From Nemertoderma westbladi (Eukaryota > Xenacoelomorpha > Nemertodermatida > Nemertodermatidae): a stretch of DNA of 64,000 bases. The notes below the pieces were generated by a model. It made no database searches. It was given only the letters and a program-made list of their open reading frames with translations, and was not told where the DNA came from. Below are positions 44,801 through 56,830 of this stretch, piece after piece (within the stretch, counting starts at the first letter, position 1; every line of letters begins with the position of its first letter). The stretch is taken from NCBI GenBank assembly GCA_032718475.1, contig JAUCBJ010000788.1, positions 62,001-126,000 of the forward strand, given 5' to 3'. Made by a program: the position numbers and the translations under genes.

Positions 44801-45725
44801 GAAGCACACACACTCACACTTTTTCTAAACCAAATGAAGTGAACCACCAACAACCTCCTCCATCACCACACAGAAATCTATACGCAACTACTATGTGGAC
44901 AGTTTGGGGACTCCAGCAAAATTGGACACCGAGTCTAAAGAAAATATTAAGGATCAAGTAAACAAAGGGTGCTTAAATTATCAAACACCAGTTATACCAG
45001 TTACATGGATCCAGAAAGCCATATTGTCTCTATCTCAAGGAAAGGCACCTCACCGCGAATCCCTAACCATGGAACATCTCACTCATACTGACAGCGACAC
45101 CTTATGCGAGCATATAAGAAAAATTCTAGAATGCGCCTTAAATATTGGTCGGCTGACAACTCAATTTGGCAACACACCAGCCACTAGTATATACAAAGGA
45201 AAAGGGAAGAGCACAAATAACGGGAAATCATATCGGGTAATATGTACAATATGGAAAAGTGTTTGAGGCCCTGGTGCTAAAACACTATTTAGCAGATCTC
45301 TTGCAGAATGAACACCAAGTTGCATACAAAAAGAATATTGGCGCAGATTTTGTAGTTGGAACAATACTGGAAGCAATTGAGAACCAACGTCAACATGGGA
45401 ATCAAGTGTATGTTTGTCAGATGGACATCCAGGCTGCTTTCGACAACGTGGATCTTTCACACCTGTTTAAGAAATTCTCGGCTGCTATAGATCCACACAT
45501 CTGCCCCTTACAACTCGACTAATCTGCGATTGGGCGAATGTTCTTTCGTTTCGGAAACAGTATTGACTAAGTTGTCTAGTCAAACGTGGCATAAAACAGG
45601 CATCACTAATCTCACCATACATTTTCAATTTCTATACCGCTGACAGTAGTACTGCTAGTCTGAAGACCAAGGGAATTTGCTGTTTCAGTAATGGGATTTT
45701 GATAGGCTGCATAATCTATGCCTAT
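44801..45725 (+). pseudogene. LINE reverse transcriptase remnant (right half of the split LINE)
   Basis: Continues in the orientation of the endonuclease remnant left of the Polinton. Broken frames carry RT landmarks: KAILSLSQGKAPHRESLT, YRVICTIWKSV then FEALVLKH (KxxE region), VCQMDIQAAFDNVD (motif A region), VKRGIKQASLISPYIFNFY (motif B region), and the start of IIYA near 45720, where it is cut off. At least three frame changes and stops are present, so it is a dead copy. It ends where minus-strand LINE sequence begins. Confidence 0.78.
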
Positions 45726-46491
45726 ATACTATCAATGCAGAAACCTCGTTGTTTCATCCTACTAGTACTGATAAGAAGTTTATGTTGTATGTTCTTTGCG
45801 AGATTTGCATCCGTCGCTGGCAGTGGGAGTCCAAGGTAGGTACAAGTCAGCTCAGCTTTATGGGCTATATCAGATTTAGAAACCCTCAATTCACCTCCCA
45901 TCTCTGTCGCTCCTTCCTCATTAATAAATAAATAATGAGTCTTCTGCAAATATATATCCAAGTTATATTACTCAAAATATTTATAACATATTGAAGCCAA
46001 CTTCTCAGCATCTTCCTTAATAATATTAGCCAATATTATTATATCATACCCGTAGCTGATTATATTGTATGCCTGTCGCCCTATATGAATGCCCAAAGCG
46101 CTGCACTCTACTAAATCAAACAGGTTCTTTAGGTACAGATTGAACGGAAAGGGAGATAGTATACCTCCTTGTCTCAGGCCCTTTTCGACAACTATCTTTT
46201 CTTCATACCTATATCCATCACATTGCATATAAGCAGTCCCACTTGCGTAATATGACATCAGAAGGTGTACCAGTTGCGGGTCAACCTCCCGCTCGAGAAG
46301 GATGTCACGCAGTTTCATAAAATCCACCTTATCATACGCAGAAGTAAGATCTAGGGATAGAACATGGACCCCAGAATGTCCTCTGTTAAAGTACTCTGCT
46401 AAGTTAGTAACAGTGAGATATGTAATCTCAGTTCCAAGTTTGCATTTAAATCCCATTTGTAGGTCATTAGATGCCAGGTGTTTCAACTCTG
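45722..46491 (-). pseudogene. Minus-strand LINE reverse transcriptase (central and downstream part)
   Basis: The frame 46486-45968 has MGFKCKLGTEITYL, VLSLDLTSAYDKVDF (motif A) and KGLRQGGILSPFPFNLYL (motif B). It also has SYGYDIIIL, where YADD would be expected, so the catalytic motif is mutated. The frame at 45961-45722 continues with CTYLGLPLP and SRMKQRGFCIDSI, downstream of the active site. The missing N-terminal RT portion lies at 51020-51302, beyond an inserted element. It is non-functional. Confidence 0.78.
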
Positions 46492-46630
46492 CCCTAGACT
46501 AGCGACTTTACGAATCTGCCAAGATCTATACGGATCATGCTATGTGCTTGATTCATCTGCACTGATCATAATACATTGTAAATCTGCTACGATCATAGAA
46601 TGATCATACAAAATCTTTTAAGAATTTACA

Positions 46631-46798
46631 TATACAAAATATTGAAAAAATATTTATTTATTGAATGTATGGTTGCAATTTGTTAAATATCAAAACCATT
46701 TTTACATTAAACATTATACAAAATATTGAAAAAATATTTATTTATTGAATGTATGGTTGCAATTTGTTAAATATCAAAACCATTTTTACATTAAACAT
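46631..46798. repeat. Perfect 84-bp tandem duplication
   Basis: 46631-46714 and 46715-46798 are the same 84 bases (TATACAAAATATTG ... TTAAACAT), next to the left end of the 4.5-kb element. Confidence 0.95.
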
Positions 46799-47998
46799 TA
46801 TAATTATTGTCTTGGAAAGTAACAACATGGCTATTATATCTGCTACGATCAGACTACGATCAGGATAAGATCAGGCCAGATAATGAGGCTGCCCAAATTT
46901 TAAAACACCAGAGGCAAAGGCCAATGATTATTATTTTTTTGCCGTATTTGACCGACCAGAGTACTCTCTTTGATAGCATGTTACATAAGATTACATATCA
47001 TACGAAGATCTTTTCAGATCTTATCATGATCATATTATCATGATAATATCAAGTTAGAAATTATCAATCAATAATTAATTATAAATTATGAATTAATAGG
47101 TATAGAAACAAAGAAATTTATGAATATACTTCAATATGAATTATCTAATATGGTGGCCAAGTAGTGTAATTATATTAATTTATATGAATCTACAGTCTTG
47201 TTCACAATTAAAATCCATTCTTCAATCTGCATCAATCTGAATCAATCTACTCTCATAGAAAAATAATAGTTAGATTGATAAAATTGAACCTACTTTCAAC
47301 TTCTTCAATCCAGACTTTCTGTCTAGATTGATCAGATTTAACAGATTGAAAATGTAGAGCCGAAGTATCCCTCTGTGCAGAGATGCCATTGGTTAGTATA
47401 GGGCAGTGTAGGGCAGGGGAATAAAGAGCAGGGCGGCTAGGCGGGTAGACTAAGGTCAAAGAGCATGGCGGCTGCATCAAACAACTATAGGCCAGGCTAC
47501 TAATGGGATCCCGCAATGCCTTAGATTGATTGACAGGCACTGTAACAATACAGTTGGTGTGTGTGTGGTGTTCTACTGAATTGCGGTAGTGTACTGTAGA
47601 ATACTGTAGTTAAATTCCTCCTTTCCAGTTGCAGTCTATACAATGTACTGTAGATTATTTTACTTGGCTAACCGCACTATTCCCTGCATTAAATATTACA
47701 ATAAACGAATAAACCCCTGGAAAAATGCTTGGTAGAATGTATCGTTCTGTATAAATAATTTTTCAATAAATAATTGTTTATAATTAAATATATTTATGTT
47801 ACTTATTATTCAATTATTTAATTTAAATATACAAATAAAAGCATGCAAATAACACAACAAGGAATGAATAAATATCATCATAATCATTAGATCATTATAA
47901 TGCAATCTCTTATATACAATATTTAATGCGCTGCATGTCCCTTAGATAGTTTATGTTTAGAAAAACCGTTCGTTATCGCTTTAGCCGCTATAGATATT
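46799..47998. other. Gene-free left half of the TIR element
   Basis: AT-rich with palindromic GATC clusters (ATCATGATCATATTATCATGAT near 47025). The inverted arm 47170-47250 has its partner at 50455-50535. No coding sequence is supported. Confidence 0.55.
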
Positions 47999-48466
47999 TT
48001 AAACGTTTTTATTTTTAAATAGTACATTTAGGCGCCCATTTACAATGTTTTTCGCGATTCCCCAAATTTTCTCAAAGTTTTCACCAGACAGGATTCTGAC
48101 AGGGTCTGGATTCTGACTAAGGTTTCGCAGAGTTTCCAAGGAGATGCCATACTTTTGCAATGGAATGGTTTCCAATTGTTCGGATTTATTTGACCGTGTG
48201 GATGATAGTGTTTTTTCAGCCGCGGGTAGAATATCATTCCCTTGTGACATTAAACGTTCAATAGCATCAGTAAGACGCAATGAGATAGCGCTATTCTCCA
48301 TTAATATTAAATTAGTTGATTGCAAACTCAAAACAAACTGTGTAAGTAAATTGATCAAATTTCCCAATGTTGTGATACCGGCAACCATACCTTCTAACCC
48401 AGCCACACCCGAACCACCTAGACCAGCCACACCCGAATCAGAACGTCCTAACCCAGCCGCAGCCAC
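47999..48466 (-). CDS. Unknown protein end: GVAGLGGS repeats then a 125-residue unique domain
   Basis: Reading into the unique sequence from the 24-bp repeat array, this frame gives a few GVAGLGGS-type octapeptides followed by VAGITTLGNLINLLTQFVLSLQ (hydrophobic) and a helical, mostly polar domain ending FKNKNV. The unique part has the residue mixture of real protein and no stops, unlike the surroundings. In the array, the same octapeptide frame is broken by stops and shifts, so any longer repeat protein is decayed or never existed. It is not recognised. It could be the C-terminal exon of the element's own gene. Confidence 0.4.
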   Translation of the reverse strand: MAAAGLGRSDSGVAGLGGSGVAGLEGMVAGITTLGNLINLLTQFVLSLQSTNLILMENSAISLRLTDAIERLMSQGNDILPAAEKTLSSTRSNKSEQLETIPLQKYGISLETLRNLSQNPDPVRILSGENFEKIWGIAKNIVNGRLNVLFKNKNV

Positions 48467-50191
48467 ACCGAACCACCTGGACCAGCCACACCCGAACCAC
48501 CTAGACCAGCCACACCCGAACCCCCTAGACCAGCCACACCCGAACCACCTAGACCAGCCACACCCGAATCAGAACGTCCTAACCCAGCCACACGCGTACC
48601 CAAACCACCTGGACCAGCCACACCCAAACCACCTAGACCAGCCACACCCTAATCAGAACGTCCTAACCCAGCCGCAGCCACACCGAACCACCTGGACCAG
48701 CCACACCCGAACCACCTAGACCAGCCACACCCGAACCCCCTAGACCAGCCACACCCAAACCACCTAGACCAGCCACGCCCGAACCACCTAGACCAGCTAC
48801 ACCCGATCCCCCTATACCAACCACATTCGAACCCCCTAGACCAGCCACACCCTAACCACCTGGACCAGCCACACCCGAACCACCTAGACCAGCCACACCC
48901 GAACCCCCTATACCAACCACACCCGAACCACCTAGACCAGCCACACCCGTACCCAAACCACCTGGACCAGCCACACCCGTACCCAAACCACCTGGACCAG
49001 CCACACCCGTACCCAAACCACCTGGACCAACCACACCCGAACCCCCTATACCAACCACACCCGAACCACCTAGACCAGCCACACCCGTACCCAAACCACC
49101 TGGACCAGCCACACCCTAACCACCTGGACCAGCCACACCCTAACCACCTAGACCAGCCACACCCGAACCACCTAGACCAGCCACACCCGATCCCCCTATA
49201 CCAACCACACCCGAACCACCTAGACCAGCCACACCCGAACCACCTGGACCAGCCACACCCGAACCACCTAGACCAGCCACACCCGAACCCCCTATACCAA
49301 CCACACCCGAACCACCTAGACCAGCCACACCCGTACCCAAACCACCTGGACCAGCCACACCCGAACCACCTAGACCAACCACACCCGAACCACCTAGACC
49401 AGCTACACCCGAACCCCCTAGACCAGCCACACCCTAACCACCTGGACCAGCCACACCCTAACCACCTAGACCAGCCACACCCGAACCACCTAGACCAGCC
49501 ACACCCGATCCCCCTATACCAACCACACCCGAACCACCTAGACCAGCCACACCCGAACCACCTAGACCAGCCACACCCGAACCACCTAGACCAGCTACAC
49601 CCGAACCCCCTAGACCAGCCACACCCCAACCACCTAGACCAGCTACACCCGAACCCCCTAGACCAGCCACACCCTAACCACCTGGACCAGCCACACCCGA
49701 ACCACCTAGACCAGCCACACCCGATCCCCCTATACCAACCACACCCGAACCACCTAGACCAGCCACACCCGAACCACCTAGACCAGCCACACCCGAACCA
49801 CCTAGACCAGCTACACCCGAACCCCCTAGACCAGCCACACCCTAACCACCTGGACCAGCCACACCCGAACCACCTAGACCAGCCACACCCGAACCCCCTA
49901 TACCAACCACACCCGAACTACCTAGACCAGCCACACCCGAACCACCTAGACCAGCCACACGCGAACCACCTAGACCAGCCACACCCGAACCACCTAGACC
50001 AGCTACACCCTAACCCCCTAGACCAGCCACACCCTAACCACCTGGACCAGCCACACCCGAACCACCTAGACCAGCCACACCCGAACCCCCTAGACCAGCC
50101 ACACCCGAATCCGAACGTCCTAGACCCAGCCACACCCGAACCACCTGGACCAGGACCAGCCACACCCGAACCACCTAGACCAGCCACACCC
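48391..50191. repeat. 24-bp minisatellite (CCACACCCGAACCACCTAGA type)
   Basis: About 75 copies by length of a unit read on the plus strand as CCACACCCGAACCACCTAGA plus CCAG, with variants GAACCCCCTATACCAA, CTAACCACCTGGACCAG and 27-bp units carrying CGTACCCAAA. Because 24 is a multiple of three, all minus-strand frames run long and yield GVAGLGGS or GWSRWFGC repeats. These arise from the repeat itself. The first units near 48440-48690 contain longer variants with AATCAGAACGTCCTAACC. Confidence 0.95.
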
Positions 50192-50195
50192 AATT

Positions 50196-51019
50196 TATGG
50201 TATGATCTCTTTATTTGCTATACCATGTTAAATTTAATCAGTTAGTAAACATTTAATTTGTAATATACTGTAAATAATGCTTACTAAAATACATTTACTT
50301 TATTGGCTTGCAAGTGCCCCATAATTTATCTGATCCCTGCATTAATCTACTCATTCAAATCAACAAACAGCTTTACTTTGGGGAGCCAACCACGACCGTC
50401 TGTCAATCACTCAGTAGGCTAGAAACTTGCGGTGCCATGAAAGAGTTTTACAGATTGAGGAAATTGAACAGATTGAACAGATTGAAGAATGGACTTTAAT
50501 TGAGAACACAACTGTAATATAAATTTATTGATATTAATGCAAAGTTAAATGAATAGTGAATAAAAAAAATGGTGTTATCTTAAAATCAAATTGAAATTTG
50601 TTCTGCTTAAATATAATACCATTACCACACAATAGATATACAGATAGGGAAAATAGGAAATGTTAGGCATTTAGGTGTGTAGGTGTTAGTTGTACAGTAG
50701 GATATGTAGGTAAGATGTGTTAAGTTAGTTCTACATTCCCCACTGCCATATCCCCATAGTAACAATCCACAGTGCAAACAGAAGAATGCTTCAAATTTTG
50801 CTTAATTATTGATTGAGAACTATTAAGATCTTTGTAGAACTTTGTTATATATCATTAATTCTGCAAAGATATGCACTAATCTTACCAATCCTGCAAAGAT
50901 CTGTACTGATCGTTACCAACCCTGCTAAGATCATAGAGCGAAGGTGCCAAGATCTTACCAAGACATATAAAGATCTTATGCTAAGATCAGTGCAGATTGG
51001 TGATGTTGCAAGTCTAGGG
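50196..51019. other. Gene-free right half of the TIR element
   Basis: AT-rich. It contains the inverted arm 50455-50535 (GATTGAACAGATTGAAGAATGG), and from about 50820 repeated AAGATC/CTGCAAAGATC subterminal motifs up to the terminal CTAGGGG. No gene is seen. Confidence 0.55.
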
Positions 51020-51302
51020 GTCAGTGCTAGCGTCTCCCATACTTTGGCTAGAACAGCCATAATAGCTACAGGGCGATACTTGGTTTTATCCCTACCTTTA
51101 CTGGACCCTGCCGTTTACCATTACTATTTGCCCCTTGACTCTTCTGTAAATTACTTTTATATTGCCCCAGCAACTCACCTGCTAGTGTGCCATTAATATC
51201 TGCCTGCAGTCGGTTATTAGCTGCCTTCTTCATATCCATGGTCTTTCTCACCTCGCCCCTGGAGCGTTTACTATCACCCGAGCAATACTTGGCCAACGAC
51301 AC
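51020..51302 (-). pseudogene. Minus-strand LINE reverse transcriptase (N-terminal part)
   Basis: The frame leading to 51020 reads KYRPVAIMAVLAKVWETLAL, the first RT block (YRPI...KxxE); upstream (51302-51066) a different frame continues. The related LINE at 55882-56694 has the same block (NYRGIAIATVIGKVLE) followed about 20 residues later by QFGFKPKLGTE. The counterpart here, MGFKCKLGTE, lies at 46440, across the inserted element. The piece is frameshifted and dead. Confidence 0.7.
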
Positions 51303-51763
51303 TATGTATCTTTGATAATTGGAATGTTCAATTTGCTAGTTCAATTAGCTATGTAAGTAACTCTGAAATTCTAAAATTATTTAGGACAAACGACTTAGAC
51401 ATCGAATCCTTCCGAGCGGGCATTGGACTATTAATTCGAATGCAGCGCGCAACCAACGGCATCTTACAACCAGTCCTACGATGCAACTTGTAATTTAACT
51501 CTTCAGAACAGTCTCTACCAATCTATCATGGCCTTGCCTCAACTTTTGCAAAATGCATGAAGTATTTCCCCTGCCCTTCGCTACAATCAATGTTACTATA
51601 TGACTACAACAAGAAATCAATATTAGAAAACATTTGTAATGGATCACTATCGGCCAAAGACGTGGCAAGCGAGAAGTACATACAGGGAATATATGACTTG
51701 GAAACAATTAACTTCAAAACAAAACACGACAAAATTATTCAATACTTCGCCATTACCGCTTGA
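51302..51763 (+). pseudogene. Unrecognised coding remnant with one in-frame stop
   Basis: A plus-strand frame stays open from about 51302 to 51763 except for one TAA at 51491-51493. It reads DNWNVQFASSISYVSNSEIL... before the stop and YHGLASTFAKCMKYFPCP... after it, ending YFAITA. Composition on both sides of the stop is protein-like. It may be the C-terminal part of the plus-strand LINE (44801-45725), displaced by the nested minus-strand insertion, or of an unrelated element. No family is recognised. Confidence 0.4.
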
Positions 51764-52015
51764 TCCTTATACCATTTAATGTATAATTAATTAATTATGG
51801 CACCACACTTTCGTGGATAATGATTTAGATTAATTCCTTGTGAAGTGTGAATGAATGTATCTTGTCTCTCATCATTATTTTATCTCTTGTAATTCTCCTT
51901 TGTGTTTACGATGTATCTCACTTGACATATATTCTATAACCATGTTTCGGAATTATGCCACATTTTCAATTTACTTATACTAGGCCTACGCAACTATCGT
52001 TTTTGGTGTTTGTCT
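51764..52015. other. Gene-free AT-rich stretch
   Basis: No gene or structured repeat seen. Confidence 0.5.
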
Positions 52016-52380
52016 GGTGGGACGAAAAATACAAGTAGCATAAAATTTCAAACGGCAATAATCAAACTTGGTTGGATAATATTCGTGTCATATTCGTGAT
52101 CAGCATCCCAGAAAACCCACAATGGCATAAAATGAGGTTGATTCGGTAATGATTTTTGATTATAAAATTTGTGCTACTTGTATTTTTCGTGCCGCACATT
52201 GACATTGACACGTATCATCCAAAAAAAGCCGTAATCAACAAGGTAGGATATTTTTCAGTGTCATATTCGTGATCAGCATCCCAAAAAAAACCATATGTTC
52301 ATAAAATATGTACATATGATTTCGTGGTGATTTTTCATTATCATATTTCCACTACTTGTTTTTTTCGTGCTCCAGGGGCA
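52016..52380. repeat. Fold-back/MITE-like repeat cluster
   Basis: GGACGAAAAATACAAGTAGC (52020) is inverted at 52168-52190 (GCTACTTGTATTTTTCGTGC) and appears once more in altered form at 52350-52371. ATATTCGTGATCAGCATCCCA occurs directly at 52089 and 52264. The arrangement looks like two overlapping small inverted-repeat elements. The stretch 52381-52629 has nothing identifiable. Confidence 0.65.
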
Positions 52381-52629
52381 CAAATAACTGATATAACAAC
52401 ATGCTGATGTTGTTATATTACACAACTCTTCGATATTTTTGATGGAGGTAGAGGAATAAACCTTCCCAATGAAATCATCCACATTCTAAAACCTCATTAG
52501 TCAAACTGTTTACCACAATTTACCACTTTTTAAAAAAGTGCTACTTTCACTTTTGGTGCTCTTTTAATAGCTATTGATAAAAAAATGAAAATTTTGCTTC
52601 TAATCTCGCTTTCGATTACTAAATATTGA

Positions 52630-52775
52630 AAAGATGATAGAAAAAATAACGTATTGAGGGTCTTTAGCTGGTTATATTATATTAGATAAAGATACAATAG
52701 TAAACGTTTTCGACCTACCGGTCTGCATCAGACTATGTACTGGCAACTATGGTTATTTTTTCTATCATCTTTACA
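52630..52775. repeat. Small inverted-repeat element
   Basis: GATGATAGAAAAAATAAC near 52634 is perfectly inverted near 52752 (GTTATTTTTTCTATCATC), about 100 bp apart. It has no coding content and is probably a miniature element or decayed hairpin. Confidence 0.65.
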
Positions 52776-55309
52776 CTATGCTGCCGCTGGTGAATGCCTA
52801 CCACTTCATCCATTCGACTAAATATTGAATTCAACAAAACAAAAAAGCATAGCATGGTTATACCAAAGTCTTTGAAGGGTGATGTATTTTGTGTAATTTT
52901 ATCAATTCCGAAAGGTGTTGATATGGTATGGGTGTCAGGAACTCCTAATATCTCGGAACCCCCCCCCCCCCCCCCCCCCCCACATGCACTTTTAAAAATG
53001 GGATGGTGGGTGGGTTTATTTAATTTAATTTAATTTATTCCAAGTTTAGCGATTGTTGGGGGTGGCGGGTTTACCACCAATTATTGCTCATCTAAGCATA
53101 TGGGATGCTGGCGAGGATAAATTTGCAGGAATTATTTTAACCTCATTCTGAATATGGGATAAAAGAGCGCTTTGATTTCTGAAAGTCAGTGTACAGGGGT
53201 AGGCACCAGCAATTTATCGAATATTATTATTATATTATAGACATATATATTTATATATGAAGAATTCATACATTGGAAAACTTAATTCTTTGACATTCTA
53301 AACAGGCCGCTCGTTTTGCTGCACAGGCTAACTGCATATCGAAATCTTATATTTTTATCAGAGAATCATTCAATTTCTGTGCGTATAACATTTATGCCTA
53401 ACTCGTGTTGTATTCCACCGTGAACCTTGTTTATATGTTGCCTAGCAGCAGTTGTGGTAGTGCTGAACTCTCATTGGTAACTACCGGTTCAGGTATTCTT
53501 GCGTCCTATTGGCTGTTCTATTTTGCAGTATTACTTGTTTATATAGTCGATGTTCATCCCATTACTCCCAGGCGTAACCTAACAACATATTAGTCTGTTG
53601 CGAGTCATTGTAACTACCGGACTCGTAATATTTCACCTTGCTGCATGCATTGTAGCTTGCTGCATGCATTTTAACATCTTGCTTGTTGCATTATTATTAT
53701 TAGTTACTATTATTGCTTTACCATTGTTGATGAATATACAAGACCAGAGATCACACCAACTTGATTTCCACACGGTTAGTGCTGACTGTGCCCTGTCTGT
53801 AATAGATTCGGTTCATTTTAGTGCGAGTGTGTGCGTCCATAGTACTGCAATATTATTCCCCAACTGGTAACTAACATCTATTGGCATTATGTATGCAGCA
53901 CGAGTGAACTGTGCGCTTACCCCGCACTAAGTCAAACATAGTGTCTTACCTGTAATATATGTAAGCCACACATACATTTACTCGCCAACAACACAATATA
54001 ACGGAACGGTTTACGTAACTATCACCCCCCCCTCCCCCCCCCCCCCCCCTTGAAGCAGTTTGTAAGCGCCGAAGCTTTATACTTACAGTAATTGGTTGTA
54101 CATTCAGTTTAGATATATATATTAGATAATATATATACAGTACGTGAATGACTTTGTTATGCTATAGGCCTAGTTGAGGAACACTGATCCCATTCAAAAC
54201 CGCCAGATCATCAGATGGTTGCAGTTACAGGAAGTTTTTATCTACTGTGGAATGTAATGATGTCCCTGCAACATATCATCTGGCTGCCTCACCATTTTCC
54301 ATCAATGACATAATGTGATACGCTCAGAAGGATCGAAAATCACAACTTCAGGTTCTCTACCACCAACTGGAATCCCATGCGTCGCAGTTGTTATATCTCC
54401 TTGATGCTACTGTATTATCCCCTCTGAAAAGAGGATGCAATCACTGAAATGGAGACAGCCATCAAAAAATGATCAAGGTTGCCTTTGCTATTCCAATCAA
54501 GGCACAGTGTCACATCGTGGCATGGTCGTTGGTCGGTAACACTCATTCTTATCTAAGGTTAACTCGGATGAAACAAGTATACTCACCACAGCTGTTCTGT
54601 GCCCTTTGGGTGATGAAGATTCATAGTGGATCCTCTGTAATTATGTAGATTTAAACAAGATTGGATTTAAGACTAATTTCTAATTTATTCAATAGCCAAT
54701 TACTGGTATAGCATTTATATATATACCATTCCTACATATTTCCGTTGTCTACCAGATGGACTCCTAAAGCCAGTCAAATATCTCGAAAGCCACAGGGCAC
54801 AAAATCAACATTTTGATTTTTTTTGGGCTATTTGGGCCAAGAGTAAATGATAATTATAATAGGCATTGTTTGGCATCCATTTTTAAATTGTGGTAGATAA
54901 AGGGTTAACAGTTTAACCTGCTAATTTAAGTGTCTTAGGAATTGACTATTGCCCGTACTAATTGACATCAGTTGAAGCCAGTCTAGCGCGGTGTATGACC
55001 CACGGATGAGGGAGACTGGATTCGGTTATAAAGAGAGCAGTAGGCTACTTTGTATTATTCGATTGATCACTACTATATAATCTCTGACAAATATATTTAC
55101 TTTCGGGGAAATATTAACAGTTCCTTTGGGGCGTGGCGCTTTGAGTATCAAGCAGAGTTATGACTGACACTTGTCTAATTACAACTAGTGGCAATTTTAT
55201 TTATTTAATCTTTAAACCAGGCCGTGGCCCATAAAATACACTTATTTATAAGTATAGTAATAGCACAGACGAAATACATAATTACTAATTAACATACAAG
55301 GAGGCAAAG
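52776..55309. other. Long gene-free stretch with poly-C tracts
   Basis: Homopolymer C runs at 52959-52981 and 54025-54049 (interrupted by one T). Short frames at 53405-53870 are hydrophobic without a recognisable family and are probably chance. The part at 54160-54660 has a less AT-biased composition, perhaps a decayed coding repeat that I cannot identify. From 55080 the sequence is probably the 3' flank of the LINE below. Confidence 0.5.
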
Positions 55310-55373
55310 TTATATAGGTAAATAATATACTATGATGATTAATTTTGTACTACATGGTTCAACCAACAAATCA

Positions 55374-56694
55374 TTAATCCACAGGCAAAATAAATATGCG
55401 TGAGACTGCGTTTCTCCGGGATGCAACGTATGCAGTATGCAAAACACAATTATTACTTTTAATAACTCTAGTAAAAAGACTGTTAGTCGATCTGTAACGC
55501 ACATGTTTGAACATCGGAATGTTATGGGAGCCAAAAAATAAAGACATACTAGTTGGCTCTTCATTAGTTACCCTAGGGATGTTAAAAAGCATCCGGGTAC
55601 AATTATTATATGCTACACGAATTTTGTCTAGAGCCGACTGAGCACAATTATAACGTGACCACAATGCATTGCAATAAATAGGTGTACAGAAAGCTTTAAA
55701 AAGTTTCACCTTAATACTATCAGTACAACTACCAAAACGCCGTGCTAGATAGTTACCACGAGCATACAGTGAGTGGGTTTTTCTAGTAATATCGTAGTTA
55801 TCATCGGTCGAACTGTGAAACACATGTCCTAGATACACAAATTTGTCAGCAATATCAATAGGTTTGCCATAAATATAAACATTAGTTGGACTCACTTTTG
55901 AGAATTTCGGAAAATAATAAGACATTTTGTTTTCTTAATATTAAACAGCATAGAATTTGCATTTGCAATTTCAACCGCCATGTTAATAAATGATTGAGGC
56001 CAACAATTGAGTTACTGAGGATGCAAAGATCATCTGCATAACACAAATGATTAATTCTAACATCATTCAGTTTACAACCGAAATCAGAGTTATTTAATAT
56101 AACACTCAGATCGTCAATATAAATATTGAAGAAAACTGGTGATAATATACCACCCTGTTTGGTACCGTTTGTCACTGCAAAGCCTGTAGACAATATAGAC
56201 CCCCAACGTACACGCATTATCTGAGCCCTATACCAATACAAAATAATCTTAACTATAAATAGCGGCACACCGCGATCAATAAGTTTACGAAAAAGCATGA
56301 AGTGGTTAATACGGTCAAAAGCTTTACTAAAGTCCATCATACAAACATATACAGGTGTATTAGATGCTAAATTTATTAATTCTTTAAGTGTGTATACACA
56401 CATCTCAGTCCCGAGTTTTGGTTTGAAGCCAAACTGGTTACTACACGTAGTCAGAGTGTCTAGTGTACTCTTAAGTATTACATTTTCAAGGACCTTTCCT
56501 ATTACCGTTGCTATGGCAATGCCACGATAATTGTCCTTGGACGTTAGGTCCTGGGACCTATCTTTAACTAGAGGTATTAAAATAGATTCTATCAAAGTAT
56601 CTGGCAAATATCCATGATAGAATATTGAATTAAACAACACAGTTAGACTGTTTAATAAATCTAAATTGCACCCATAATAAAATGCTCTGCACAT
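55374..56694 (-). pseudogene. LINE reverse transcriptase, two frames
   Basis: Non-LTR retrotransposon RT. The frame 56694-55882 has NYRGIAIATVIGKVLENV, QFGFKPKLGTEMCVY, VCMMDFSKAFDRINH (motif A), TNGTKQGGILSPVFFNIYID (motif B) and CYADDLCIL (motif C intact). The frame 55925-55374 follows with YLGHVF, the C-terminal thumb region, and a tail with LWSRYN. A +1 shift separates them near 55930. Upstream on the minus strand, 56695-56830 contains further degraded RT sequence. It is 5'-truncated and inactive, though the catalytic core is better preserved than in the other LINEs here. Confidence 0.85.
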
Positions 56695-56830
56695 AACCCC
56701 TGCAGAAACAGCTGGTACATTTCCTCATCCCAGCTCTGAGTTTTTGACAGACACATAGTTGCATATTAAGTTTATAGGCCTTTTAGAGTATTTAGCGCAT
56801 TGCTCAAAATGACTTATTTTGTCCGCAAAA

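Larger units (their letters stand above)
46492..51019. mobile_element. 4.5-kb terminal-inverted-repeat element inside the LINE
   Basis: The left end CCCTAGACTAGCGAC and the right end, on the opposite strand CCCCTAGACTTGCAAC, match and stay similar inward (AATCTGC...GATCT). Subterminal GATC/AATCTGC motifs are repeated in both flanks. A second matching inverted pair lies at 47170-47250 and 50455-50535 (shared CCATTCTTCAATCTG and CAATTAAA). Interruption of one continuous LINE reverse transcriptase at exactly these ends supports an insertion. There is no transposase and no clear target duplication, so the superfamily is unknown. The cargo is a minisatellite and an unknown frame. Confidence 0.62.

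Noticed and set aside
48144-48719. 191-codon plus-strand frame at the minisatellite edge
   Set aside because: It is mostly repeat-derived (HLDQPHPN) and antisense to the better candidate at 47999-48466.
48649-49629. 326-codon GWSRWFGC-repeat protein in the 24-bp minisatellite
   Set aside because: A 24-bp unit keeps every frame open. This frame has no unique domain and is not the one that continues into the non-repeat sequence.
53405-53870. Two small hydrophobic frames as genes
   Set aside because: No family resemblance, no conserved motif, and the neighbourhood is decayed repeats.
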